64,000 bases of DNA from Zoroaster sp. YZ-2022. Its lineage: Eukaryota; Echinodermata; Asteroidea; Forcipulatida; Zoroasteridae. The notes beneath the pieces are model-generated. The model was not told the DNA's origin. It ran no database searches and was given only the letters and a program-made list of their open reading frames with translations. The translations under genes were made by a program, and so were the position numbers. The stretch lies in contig CM055823.1 of the NCBI GenBank assembly GCA_029582265.1, forward strand, positions 1,612,001 to 1,676,000. Direction: 5' to 3'. Shown here piece after piece: positions 22,861 through 32,251 of the stretch. Positions within the stretch are counted from its first letter, which is position 1, and every line of letters starts with the position of its first letter.

Positions 22861-24060
22861 TTGTATGGAAAGAGAACTCTTTCCTAAATTCAAACAGAAA
22901 ATTAATGTCAGTAATATAGAATTACCAATGCTATGCCTTTCTCAATAGAAAGTAACCAGTGCTATACAATGTAAATGTATGTTACTCTTATACATGTATT
23001 TGTTGCTGAATGTGAAAGATTCAGATTTTTAAAACCGAGTGTCTTAAAGTTTGTATTAACTCAAGAAGCGGCTGCATGAATTTAAGAAAGAGAACTCTTT
23101 CCTAAATTCAAATTATATAACGTTTTTCTTGCTCTACATGATTTAAGAAAGAACTTGTTTATAAATTTAAATTATTTCACATTTTTTAAAACACAATTTA
23201 CAAAGAACTCTTTCTTAAATTCAAACAGAAAATTATTTCACTTTCAGAATTACCAAGCCTTTCTCTTGTGTTTCTGAACAGAAAAGTAACCAGAGCTGTA
23301 CAATGTTTGTTACACTTATAATATTGCTGTGAAAGTGTCAGATTTGTAAAACTGGGTGACTTACAGTATAGAACTTTCCTCTATTCAAAACATTTCTCTT
23401 GACAAAAGTTGGTACTAGGATGTTTCCTTGCTCTGCATGATTTAAGAAAGAACTTGTTCATAAATTCAAATTATTTAACTTTTCTTAAGTTTTTACAGTA
23501 TGGTTGGTAACGTTTTAAGAAGTACACGTTTTGCAGTATTTAAGAAAAAGAAATCTTTCCTAAATTCAAATTATTTCACTTAGGAAATGTTACCAACCCT
23601 ACATGTATCTTGTTAAAAGTATTATTTTATGGTATGTTTCCCGATGATGTACCAATTTGTTATTTTAAACATTTACTTGGTGAAATTTTCAGCTTTATTG
23701 TGGAATTTAAGAAAGAGAACTCTTTCCTAAATTCAAATTATTTGACTTTAAAATGTTAATTATAGAAAATTACCAATGCATTCTCTATCTTATTTTACAA
23801 TGTGACTGGTGTTTCCGACAATGTTGTACCATTTAAACATTTACTTGGTGAAATTTAAGAAGACAACAATCTCAAATTATTTCATATGTCAGTAATGTTA
23901 ATTGTCGAATTAGCAATGCTTTCTCTATCTTGTTAAAAGCATTATTTTAGTGATTGATGCGTTTCTGATGTTATACAAGATTGTTTTGCCGATTGTTATT
24001 AAATTGTTACATTTTAAAATGATTTACTTGGTATGTTTGTTAACCCTCATTATATCTTGT
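22861..24060. repeat. Array of diverged units with AAGAAAGAGAACTCTTTC palindrome
   Basis: At least seven related units, irregularly spaced (about 60-300 bp), each carrying a version of the near-palindrome AATTTAAGAAAGAGAACTCT, then TTCCTAAATTC. Copies lie near 22,866, 23,078, 23,140, 23,205, 23,440, 23,545, 23,703 and 23,850. Between them recur AATTACCAATGC, CTATCTTGTTAAAAG and CATTTACTTGGTGAAAT. The units have diverged unequally, so this is an old tandem duplication array. No open reading frame spans it. Confidence 0.75.
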
Positions 24061-24081
24061 ATTTCTATTCCAGGTACGTAA

Positions 24082-24126
24082 CCCTCTTGAAAAAACATGC
24101 TCATGCATGTTTTTTCAAGGGAGGGT
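24082..24126. repeat. Stem-loop, 15-bp perfect stem
   Basis: CTTGAAAAAACATGC, loop TCAT, GCATGTTTTTTCAAG, extended after a two-base bulge by CCCTC pairing with GAGGG. It lies about 250 bp upstream of convergent poly(A) signals. It could be a transcript 3'-end structure or a foldback remnant. Confidence 0.8.
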
Positions 24127-24333
24127 AGAATTAATTGGGTGCAGAAGAGCACGATCTGGGCTATCTGTTTGTAAACAATGTAGTCTCAGTATTTTATTCT
24201 ATCTGTTTGTAAACAATGTATTTTAACTAATTTGCTCCTGCAGTTCTTAAGTAGTTTTATCTCTAATGTACAATGTTCTTTACTTATCTATTATATTAAC
24301 TGTAATGTACTTTTATATATGAGACAATACTTG

Positions 24334-24339
24334 AATAAA
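24334..24339 (+). promoter_or_regulatory. Candidate poly(A) signal AATAAA
   Basis: Canonical hexamer in TTGAATAAAAGTAAC on the plus strand. Its significance is inferred from the opposing signal 42 bp downstream; no plus-strand gene upstream is proven. Confidence 0.35.
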
Positions 24340-24380
24340 AGTAACATTAACAAAGCAACTTCTATTGTATAAAGAAATCT

Positions 24381-24386
24381 TTTATT
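24381..24386 (-). promoter_or_regulatory. Candidate poly(A) signal, minus strand
   Basis: TTTATT on + is AATAAA on -. It would serve a minus-strand transcript such as one containing the candidate terminal exon at 25,686-25,830. Confidence 0.35.
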
Positions 24387-24580
24387 CTGTCTTCAAGACT
24401 CAGTACAGCAAATAAAAGCAATGGGGATTTTGTACACGTTTTGGAGAAAACAGTAAGATTGCTGAGACTACTGCAGACAAAATACATTGTTTACAAACAG
24501 ATAGAATAAATAGTAAGATTGCTGAACTACTGGAGACAAAATGGTTAAAATACATTGTTTACAAACAGATAGAATAAATA

Positions 24581-25379
24581 GTAAGATTGCTGAAACTACA
24601 TTGGACATAAAACTGCTGAACAACAGATGGAAAATGGTTGTCACTGATCAGTACATGAATTATACAAATTTAAATTATTGCATTTTCAAAACAAGATAAT
24701 CATTTGCTTAGAATTGATAATTAGAGTTGGTGGCTGACATGAACTGGCAGGATCTTTATCAAAAACACGTCCTTAGAATTGGACTTTTGGAAACTACTGT
24801 AAGATGATGACAGTTTTGTACTTGATTTTTTTCAATTATTACATTTTCAAAATGTGAGAATACAATTATGTCAAATCAATATAAAACTACTTGTTGCTGA
24901 CCAACCAAAATGGCAAATCGTAGTTAGTAAAAGATATGTATGTTTGAAAATCTTGCAAAAAACAAATATATCCTACTACATGTACTTTTTGTTTTGTTAG
25001 TTACACCATCATTTGTAAGAAATGAATTATAGTATTATTGCACCATTGCAAAACTTCATATTGAATTTTGCTACCGTCCTGTTAAGAGTTAATCTAAAGC
25101 AGGGTAAGCAGGGGTAACCATGAGCCCCCTTTACAAAAAAGAATCTCCATCTTCAATTTTTTGATTCACTGCATATCTCGCTGCCATAGTCTCATGGACA
25201 TTTTAAGGAATGTTACATCAAAGTTCAATAATATGAAGGCGCATTGTATGATTGTGCTTGCAAATTGTACAGTAACAGTAACAAAAACTGCAATCTCGTA
25301 ATCTACCTCTAATTACATCATTTATGAAACTTACCCATCATCAAAGACTCTCAAAGGAAGACCATGCCAACTCTTGATT
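24581..25379. other. Intergenic or 3' UTR, nothing recognised
   Basis: AT-rich sequence without an open frame or recognised repeat. If a minus-strand gene ends at the 24,381 signal, this would be its 3' untranslated region. Confidence 0.35.
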
Positions 25380-25765
25380 TTAGCATTTCCTTGAGACTCA
25401 CATGAGATAGGTTCAAGTCTATTGTTCATTGCATTCACACACTGTATTCTCCTTAAGATTCCAAGAAGACAGGATCAATCAGTTTGTATTTCCCAACACT
25501 AGAATAGAGGGAGGTTTAGTCTGTTTGTAGGCACCATGTCTCAAATTATCTTGGGATCAGGAACTCTGTTGATCTGCACTTCATCATCATCCAACACTTG
25601 CTACATGTATGCATTTCCTGAAGAAGCACATGAGATGGATAAGACTATTGTTCTTTGCATTCACTGCGCTGATGATGTATTCTCCTTAAGACTCCAAGAA
25701 GAAAGCAGCAATATGTTTGTATTTTCCAACACTTAGAGTAGAGGTGGTTTCGTCTCCTCCAGGTT
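25380..25765. repeat. Tandem duplication of ~230 bp
   Basis: 25,380-25,525 and 25,612-25,762 align (CACATGAGATRG, CTATTGTTC, TGCATTCAC, GTATTCTCCTTAAGA, CCAAGAAGA, GTTTGTATTT, CCAACACT, TAGAGGGAGGTTTAGTCT against TAGAGGTGGTTTCGTCT). The right copy covers the candidate terminal exon at 25,686-25,830; the left copy keeps its stop region but has an internal in-frame stop. Confidence 0.7.
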
Positions 25766-25830
25766 GTAGAGCATCATCCGTCTCACGCTTATCTTGTAAT
25801 GCAGGATTGTTGATCAATAGCAAATCCACA
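25686..25830 (-). CDS. Candidate terminal coding exon, unrecognised
   Basis: On the minus strand, an acceptor-like CTTTTTGACTGCAG is followed by 47 codons plus a stop: LLINNPALQDKRETDDALQP, then GGDETTSTLSVGKYKHIA, ending FLES. The composition is protein-like and the stop is followed by clean non-coding sequence. The tandem duplicate at 25,380-25,525 keeps SVGKYK and FLES with silent changes but has a stop a few codons upstream. I do not recognise the family and found no upstream exon. It may be a real 3' exon, or a repeat-derived frame. Confidence 0.35.
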
Positions 25831-26431
25831 CTGCAGTCAAAAAGAAATAAACTGCAGTCAAAAAGAAATAAACAAAGTAAATATACACTGTACACAACAT
25901 TATTTTCCACACACAGGCGTCGCCATCACAACCACAAATGTTAAAAATGTGGAGGATGGGAATCCCATCATCTATAACATCAAAGAAGATTTAAATGTAA
26001 ATAATTGGGCACTTGTCACTTCACTGGATGAAATGTTGGTCTGCATGGCATATTATACAATGTGCGTTCATTAACACTCCTAGATACAAATTGCAGATTT
26101 GGGCCTAGAAATTGCACCTGTCAGCCGGAGGGTTTTGAAAGGTTATGTAGTTGCTTCACTATGCACTACACTGGCAGGTTTTGAAAGGTGGTGTAGATGT
26201 ATACCATAATGTACTATACATAGTTTGTGTACATAACTGTTTATTGTTAATCACTGCACATGTTTATGTACAGGGTAGCTCAGGCACCTTCTGAAAGGTT
26301 TTGACAGTTGGATGAACTTTATTGAGGATTACTTAGCTTTACTTTAAGACTTAGTGCCTTTCAAACCTTCCAACATGTTTTGGCATGTACATGTAGGTGT
26401 ACTTGCTACAGACTTAGCTTGCTTTATGACT
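25831..26431. other. Intergenic repeats
   Basis: Contains duplicated short phrases (CTGCAGTCAAAAAGAAATAA twice at about 25,831-25,870; GGTTTTGAAAGGT three times at 26,132-26,305). No gene seen. Confidence 0.45.
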
Positions 26432-27140
26432 TAGAACCGCGTTCACACTTGATCCGGCAAGGGCGATCAAAGGAGGATCAGATCCTGCAAGGCGATCAAC
26501 AGCTAGTGTGACGCAAGAGCGATCAGGATCTGATCACTCCTTTTGATCCCCTTATTGCGGGATCAAGGAGGATCTGATCCTGCAAGGTGGAATCAAAAAG
26601 CGTGGTGTGAGCGCAGCAGGATCAGACCCCGCAATTTGACCCACCGACTTCGGTCTAATCAAACAGACTGGGCGCGAGTTGAAAAAAATAAACCGCGAAA
26701 GCTTGTAAACAACCAGTGTTGGTTATGCAATGAGAGCGTCCCCTTATTACACTGGTTCCAACACGTAACACAGCATTTCTGTGCACAAAAGAACATTACA
26801 CGATTTGAATGGTACTTGGCATTTGCATCCCTGTTCTGCATGCAACAACCGTGCGTGACGAACCACATGCTTCGACCATTTCTACCTCTATGCATCGACC
26901 AGTTTCCTTCTCATCAGGCTTTCGTGTTTTTTTATCGGTCGAACTGTGTCTGTAAAATTAGCGAACGAAGCATAAGCTAAGATGGCGGCATGCATCACCC
27001 GACATGGCGTGTGCCTGCGTGTGCGCACAATCAATGACCTTGCTCAGTTGACCTGTCACACGAGCAGTGTGGAACTTCCGTTGAACCGACGGTCGGGCTA
27101 GGGGGATCAATGCACGATCAGACTCAAGTGTAAACGCGGT
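26432..27140. mobile_element. Harbinger-like element, ~710 bp, TTA target
   Basis: Termini are ACCGCGTTCACACTTGATCC at about 26,436 and, inverted, ACCGCGTTTACACTTGAGTC at about 27,138, flanked by TTA on both sides (GACTTAGA... and ...GTCTTAGT). A 3-bp TTA duplication and ACCGCGTTCACACTTG-like ends are typical of PIF/Harbinger non-autonomous elements. The left end carries sub-repeats of GATCAGGATCTGATC type. A 145-codon plus-strand frame crosses it but shows no transposase or Myb-like motif. Confidence 0.7.
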
Positions 27141-27261
27141 CTTAGTATCAGCACCTTTCCAAACCCTCCAAAGGGTTTTGGCATGTGGATGTACTTACTA
27201 TAGTGTTATGACATGCATTGGCAGATTAATGCTGTGGGTCCTATGCTTATTACACAGTGCA
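27141..27261. other. Short intergenic stretch
   Basis: No feature beyond short repeats (AACCCTCCAAAGGGTTTTGG is a small palindrome). Confidence 0.3.
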
Positions 27262-27766
27262 GATTTTGGCAGGTTTTGGTGCTTGTGTCCTTGAGCAAGA
27301 CAATTTACCACAATTGCTTCTCTCCACCCAGGAGGTAAATGGATACCTGTGAGGGCAGAGTTGGTTGTTGTGTTTGATTAGCCCTATATGCACTGAAATG
27401 GCAGCAATTGAGCTGTATACTCCCCAGGGAGCTGAGATGGTTTTAGGAATGATTTATAATAATAATGTGTGGACTTATATAGCGCACGTATCCACCAACT
27501 AGCGGTGCTCAGGCGCATTCTTTTTTACGTGCATTACACAACACACGGGACCCTCTGACTTTCGTCCCATCCGAAGGGCGAAGCAATTATGGTTAAGTAC
27601 CTTGCTCAGGACACAAGTGTCACGACCGGCTCGAACCCACACCCTGCTGCTGGCAACACCAGAACTTGAGTTCGGTGCGCTGAACCCGCCGCCACGACAC
27701 TCCATATTGCCTTGAGCACCAGTTTGGTGGACCATGCGCTATATAAGTCCACATTATTATACACTG
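27262..27766 (+). mobile_element. SINE (plus) split by a second SINE (minus)
   Basis: The outer SINE is 5'-truncated: body 27,262-27,470 (TGTGTCCTTGAGCAAGACA, GAGGGCAGAGTTGGTTG, GAGCTGAGATGGTTTTAGGA) and tail 27,707-27,766 (TTGAGCACCAGTTTGGTGG, GCGCTATATAAGTCCACATT). Between them, near its AATAAT stretch, a second SINE is inserted on the minus strand. The two halves join correctly when the insert is removed. Confidence 0.8.
27471..27706 (-). mobile_element. tRNA-derived SINE, complete
   Basis: On the minus strand: a tRNA-like head with A-box-like GTGGCGGCGGGTTCAGCGCA and B-box GGGTTCGAGCC, a body with CTTGTGTCCTGAGCAAGGTA, and a tail GTTGGTGGATACGTGCGC then TATATAAGTCCACAC with an ATT-rich end. 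The head has pol III promoter boxes. The tail resembles the 3' end of the CR1/L2-like LINE in this window, its probable mobiliser. Confidence 0.82.
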
Positions 27767-27953
27767 TCAGATGTTATTAGCTGCGGTAGGGACTGAACCA
27801 ATCAGTATAGAAATTTGTATTGTGTCACACAAAACGTACAGGCTGTTAGTAAAATTTCATTCCATCTCAAATAATCACAAGTATAGATCGTTTCTTTAAC
27901 TCTCTTAACCCTCCTGTTATCGGTGTTGTTCTTTTAAAACAGATTCGACCCAT
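27767..27953. other. Intergenic
   Basis: No recognisable feature. The last five bases (CCCAT) form the left target duplication of the next element. Confidence 0.4.
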
Positions 27954-29449
27954 CAGGGTTCGACCTTAGCGGTCGCCCGCCTAGCCAAATCGCGAGTGAA
28001 AACAGCGGCGGGCAAGTCAAAACCCTTCCTTCCAGTAGCCGCTGGTGAGTCAAAATATTGTCACCGATTGGCCTATATCAGCCCTGAAATTACACAGCGG
28101 CGGCATCGGCGGCAATTGCCGTCAATGCCCTCACCCTCTGCCATGATGCCCTTTAAAAATGCCAATGAGTTGCTGTGCTTTTTCCCTGCATTGCCGTTGT
28201 GCCCACCACTTGTTTACACATTATTATTTACTAAGTACATGTACATTCTCACGGAAAAAATACATCGCCGCCACGCTCGATTCTTGCGCGACCGGTGGCC
28301 TGCGCTGCTAAGACCAAGTTCACGCAATGACCATTTTGGGAACAAAATAGTCAAAGTACCTGGTACTCATGACCAAAATGATATAAGCGGTTACCAGGCA
28401 ATATCGGCTGCTTGGTGCGTTGTCGAACTTGGCCCTTGCTAATACTTTTGGTTGGTGTCAACAGTACCCACAACATAAACACTCGCCAGGCATTCGCGGG
28501 TACCAGCTAAAAATAGCATGGCGCGGCTTGGGGGCGCATGCAACGTAAATAATATGCCGAGATTGTACCTAGACATATACATGTACATGCATGCAGCGTG
28601 TGCGTACCGTATGCATCGGATACAGCATCGACATACGCATCGATCGCGATCGTCGTGTCGCTAACGACCGTGCGATGCTTAGCCAGGGCTTTTGGCAAAT
28701 TTGGTGGTCGTCAACATGCTGTCAACATGCTGTCAAAGGGCCGACTAGCAAATAAAAAAAGAGTGAACTGAATACTGCCACATCCAAATGCATAAAACTT
28801 GATGGTTTTTTTTCGGGTTAACATTGTGTTTTTTATTTATATTTAATTGGTGTTGCAATACTGTTTTCATGTACGCCTACATGTAAAAACCCAAACGGAG
28901 ACAGATAAAGGAAACAAGTTTAGTCTTATTGGAATGTGCTGAATTGGAGTGTGTTAATTTTTCTTTTCTTTTTAAAAAGATTGCCTTGGTGCCCTTTACG
29001 TTTTTTTTATCATTGCCGTGATGCCCTTTGAAAATCTTAAAAATTGCCTTGGTGCCCTGTTTTTTTTAAATGTTTTCATTATTGCTGTGTTCAGTTGGTT
29101 AGAAATAAAATATGAAAAATGAGCCTTCTTCATTTCAGAATTAAAGCAAAAGCATTACTGTACACTAATGTGCCTGATCTTTTCCTCTGTTATTAGAATA
29201 GAATCCGTTATTAATTAAAGAAACATTAGTATTGCCTCAGAAACAAATATGCACATAATAATAAGGTAACTGACAACTGTTGTTTATAATGCACGTTCTG
29301 ATGCAAAATGCCTAAATTACTAAAAAACAGTGATTTGATTAAAAGTATTTAAAAAACATACGGGCGAGTGAAAAGGCTTGCGGGCTAGTGAAAAGTTTGG
29401 TTTACTAGCCCGGCCGGCGAGTGAAAAAAAAAGTTAAAGTCGAATCCTG
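27954..29449. mobile_element. hAT-like non-autonomous element, ~1.5 kb
   Basis: Begins CAGGGTTCGACCTTA and ends in the inverted counterpart (TTAAAGTCGAATCCTG), flanked by CCCAT on both sides (27,949-27,953 and 29,450-29,454). Inside are GC-rich segments and a nested block with GGCAATTGCCGTCAATGCCC at about 28,110 and TTGCCGTGATGCCCTTTG at about 29,015 that belongs to the family of the 34,767-35,614 element. A 148-codon plus-strand frame (27,996-28,442) has no recognised domain. The 5-bp duplication is shorter than the usual 8 bp of hAT, so superfamily is tentative. Confidence 0.7.
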
Positions 29450-29454
29450 CCCAT

Positions 29455-29860
29455 ACTTCAAAATGTCACAACCATGACATTTTGAGGCACACACTTTCTT
29501 ATCTGAAGATTAATGGCATTCCCTAAGGCACTTCAGAGAGATGAGGTACATGTAAACTGAAGCAGCCACCTGCTTTGCAAAATGCACTGTACATACAATG
29601 TATAGCAGGAGTTATCCACAAAATACCATGTGGCACACTGTGGCACACTGTGGCACACTTGGTTTGTGTGAAGGTCAGAACACTTTGGTTTTATCCCAGG
29701 GGAATTTTGGGGTATCCATGTACCACTCGTGTACAGTATGCAATATTTTGAGGCATGCATAGAAAAAGCATTGTACATTTATCAGACAAGTTTTTGTGGC
29801 ATTTTGGAGATTGCATACAAGGGTTAATCTATTTCATGGGAATTCCCCAAGGCAGTATGT
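29455..29860. repeat. Dispersed repeat B, copy 1
   Basis: Matches 52,030-52,440 in reverse complement (CTTCAGAGAGATGAGGTA, GAAGCAGCCACCTGCTTTG, GTGTGAAGGTCAGAACAC, GTATGCAATATTTTGAGGCA, TGTGGCATTTTGGAGA) and a garbled piece at about 21,755-21,905. It contains a local triplication of TGGCACACTG at 29,631-29,659. No termini or coding content identified. Confidence 0.65.
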
Positions 29861-30400
29861 TACATGTACAGGTACTGTAGGTCCCTCAAATATTAATCAT
29901 TTATAAAACATATACACTGTATGTATGTAACAAAAAGGGCTTGTTTCAAAAATGGAACATGTGCGACTGAAACGTTGTAGTTTGTGTGTGTTTACATACA
30001 TATAGGCATTTTAGCCAAAACAAAACCAAGCAATATAAAATTGTGGGAAAATTGGCAAAAAATCCATCCGTCATGCTGCATTCCAACATGGAAATGGATT
30101 GCTACAAGTTTAGAAGTGGAGGGAAAATTTGGTGGAAGTTTCTTGACATTATGATTATGGTAGTACCCCATGATTTATACTCCCCTCCCCCTAACCCCTT
30201 TCCCCCTTGCGGTGTCATATTTAGTGAGGATCTGAAATGATTGCTTGCTTCTAAATTGGGCTGCCCAACCATTAGAATAAAGTGAGTTTTACACAATCAG
30301 TAAACTGGAATATATCCATACATAACCTGTACACATGCTCTGTACATGTACATGTTCTGAATATCTACAACAAACCTGTGAAAGTTATTTCATTGTGTCT
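29861..30400. other. Intergenic, nothing recognised
   Basis: AT-rich sequence. An 84-codon plus-strand frame at 29,986-30,240 has no similarity I recognise and ends in a proline-rich run. Confidence 0.4.
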
Positions 30401-30858
30401 TTAACCCTAACTCCCTAGGCCCATTTGCTTACACATAACCTGAATCCTTCCTAACTCCCTAGGCCCACTTGCTTACACATAACCTGAATCCTTCCTAACT
30501 CCCTAGGCCCATTTGCTTACACATAACCTGAATCCTCCAAAATCCTTCAGTAGTAAAGCAAGCACATGACATGTACATGTATGCACACTGCATTTCTAAT
30601 CTGTGATACATGTACATGTACATGGCCAGGGACCCTCTCTACATGCATGCAGCAATAAACAGTGTCCACTGACCCAAGCACTGACCTTGCAATCACTACA
30701 ACCAACATGGATGTACATGTACCATGGAAAGGCAAGTATGCCTAATAACCTCAATCCTCCAGAATCACTTTAGCAAAGAGCATGTAGCATGTAACCTCAA
30801 TCCTTCACTTACAATGTAAGCAAAGAGATTTTGGAGGATTTAGAAAGGTTAGGGTTAA
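30401..30858 (-). mobile_element. TTAA-ended MITE (TTAACCCTAAC), copy 1
   Basis: Bounded by TTAACCCTAACTCCC on the left and the inverted GGTTAGGGTTAA on the right, with TTAA at both ends. The left terminal unit (TAACTCCCTAGGCCC, then TTGCTTACACATAACC) is tandemly triplicated at 30,406-30,530. The interior shares a frame of about 60-73 codons with copies 2 and 3 (minus strand here, 30,547-30,735, beginning MPFHGTCTSM). The TTAA ends suggest piggyBac- or Kolobok-type mobilisation. Confidence 0.75.
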
Positions 30859-31452
30859 ACAAGAAAATAGTAAAGTGTGTAATATCCTAGTCCACAGCAT
30901 ACTGTGTACATGATGTACTCCAACAATGGATTTAGACCAGTGTATAAGCCAGGATTTAATGTACATGTACATGTATTAATATCGTTTCGGTTTGCGGTAC
31001 ATGTATTGTTCCACAGACTGACGCATTAACTCTAAAAAAATTAAAACAGTGATAGAGTGAGAAGTTTGAGAGAACTGTATCTTGCATGCGCACCTTCTGT
31101 GCACATTCTGCCCACAGCTGATGATTCGCCCGTATCTAGTTTAAGATTGCCTCTAGTTTTCTAGGAATTAGTTCCGCATGTAAGTGCCTATCCCATGATG
31201 TATTTATACTACAGCTAATTCTCTATTTATTAGATTAAAAAGTTATTGTATTTGGGCCACACAATAATATAATAATTGCTTTACAGAAATGTTACGTGTT
31301 GAAAAAGAAATAAACTGTACATGAATATAGGTTCTATTTATCGGTTCCAATTACCCGTAAACGACTTTTTAAAATTCGGACTTAACATTTGATCAGAGTG
31401 AACAGAAATCTGTCACCTTTGAACAATGTACCGTAATGTTTACAGTTTTACA
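30859..31452. other. Intergenic
   Basis: AT-rich sequence with several ACATGTACATGTA motifs. No gene or known repeat recognised. Confidence 0.4.
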
Positions 31453-31821
31453 GACAATTATCTTTAAATTCAAGAGATTACACTCCAATAAAACCTTGTG
31501 GGAAAATAATTATGTACTGAGATACATGTACATGTACCTACAAAGAATTGTGACATAAGATGAGTTTTAAGCAGCGAATTAAATCTAGTTATACTATGAA
31601 AAGATATGAGTTTAGTTGGAAGATGATTCCAGAGTCTCGGAGCCGTGACAGAAAAAGATCTACATGTATCACCCCAGTTCCGTTTTGTCGGTTCCTTTAG
31701 GAGTGACATGTTACTGGAGCGCAAATTGCGTGATGGAGTGTAGACTTTATTGTATGTCAACACGACAATTATCTTTAAATTCGAGAGATTACACTCCAAT
31801 AAAGCCTTGTGGGGAAATAAT
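31453..31821 (-). mobile_element. LINE 3' fragment between 58-bp direct repeats
   Basis: A minus-strand piece of the CR1/L2-like LINE (31,512-31,763) reads KVYTPSRNLRSSNMSLLKEP and SFSVTAPRLWNHLPTKL but lacks the (AAT)n tail. It is flanked by two copies of a sequence of about 58 bp (GACAATTATCTTTAAATTC, then AGAGATTACACTCCAATAAA, then CCTTGTGG, then GAAAATAAT or GAAATAAT) at 31,453-31,511 and 31,764-31,821, differing at only a few positions. That is much longer than usual target-site duplications. Confidence 0.8.
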
Positions 31822-32251
31822 GTACAAAGTGAAGGAGTAATGCAGTCCATGAACATATGCTGTTACATCCGACATGCTCAATTCATGTCAGATAGGAAAT
31901 GATGTTTACAGCAATTTATTTTTTTTTGTGGGAAAAATTTTAACCAGAAAGTTTCATATGCTTTTATTACTTGTATTATTCATCAATGGTTCTTGACATT
32001 TTTTTACTTAAATTTAAAATTTTAACCATGTAGACCTTAAGTGTTTGTCCTCTGGACGGAGCTGTTCTGATTAATGTTTTCCTAAAATGGTATGTTGAAG
32101 TACATGTATGTTACATGTATTTAATTACTTATTATCTTTGAAACCATCGGCAAGCGAGTACAAATGAATAGATATATAGAAAATCATTGATAACACGAAT
32201 CACTATTTTAATAACATTTTGAGATTCTAAGTCTCAGGAATTTTGTTTATG
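31822..32251. other. Intergenic
   Basis: AT-rich sequence, no feature recognised. Confidence 0.4.

Larger units (their letters stand above)
24157..24580. repeat. Inverted repeats around convergent poly(A) signals
   Basis: The block TCTATCTGTTTGTAAACAAT plus GTATTTTAAC occurs at 24,195-24,227 (and partly at 24,157-24,182), and in reverse complement at about 24,479-24,510 and 24,544-24,576. Between the arms lie AATAAA on + (24,334-24,339) and TTTATT on + (24,381-24,386, i.e. AATAAA on -). This suggests two transcripts ending toward each other within 50 bp. Confidence 0.65.

Noticed and set aside
26543..26980. 145-codon frame inside the Harbinger-like element
   Set aside because: No transposase or Myb-like motif, unusual Cys/His/Trp composition, and no splice context; treated as chance.
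27996..28442. 148-codon frame inside the hAT-like element
   Set aside because: No hAT dimerisation or zinc-finger motif; composition follows the GC-rich repeat.
30401..30858. Telomere-like TTAACCCTAAC and GGTTAGGGTTAA
   Set aside because: Single-copy termini of a dispersed MITE, not tandem telomere repeats, so not an interstitial telomere.
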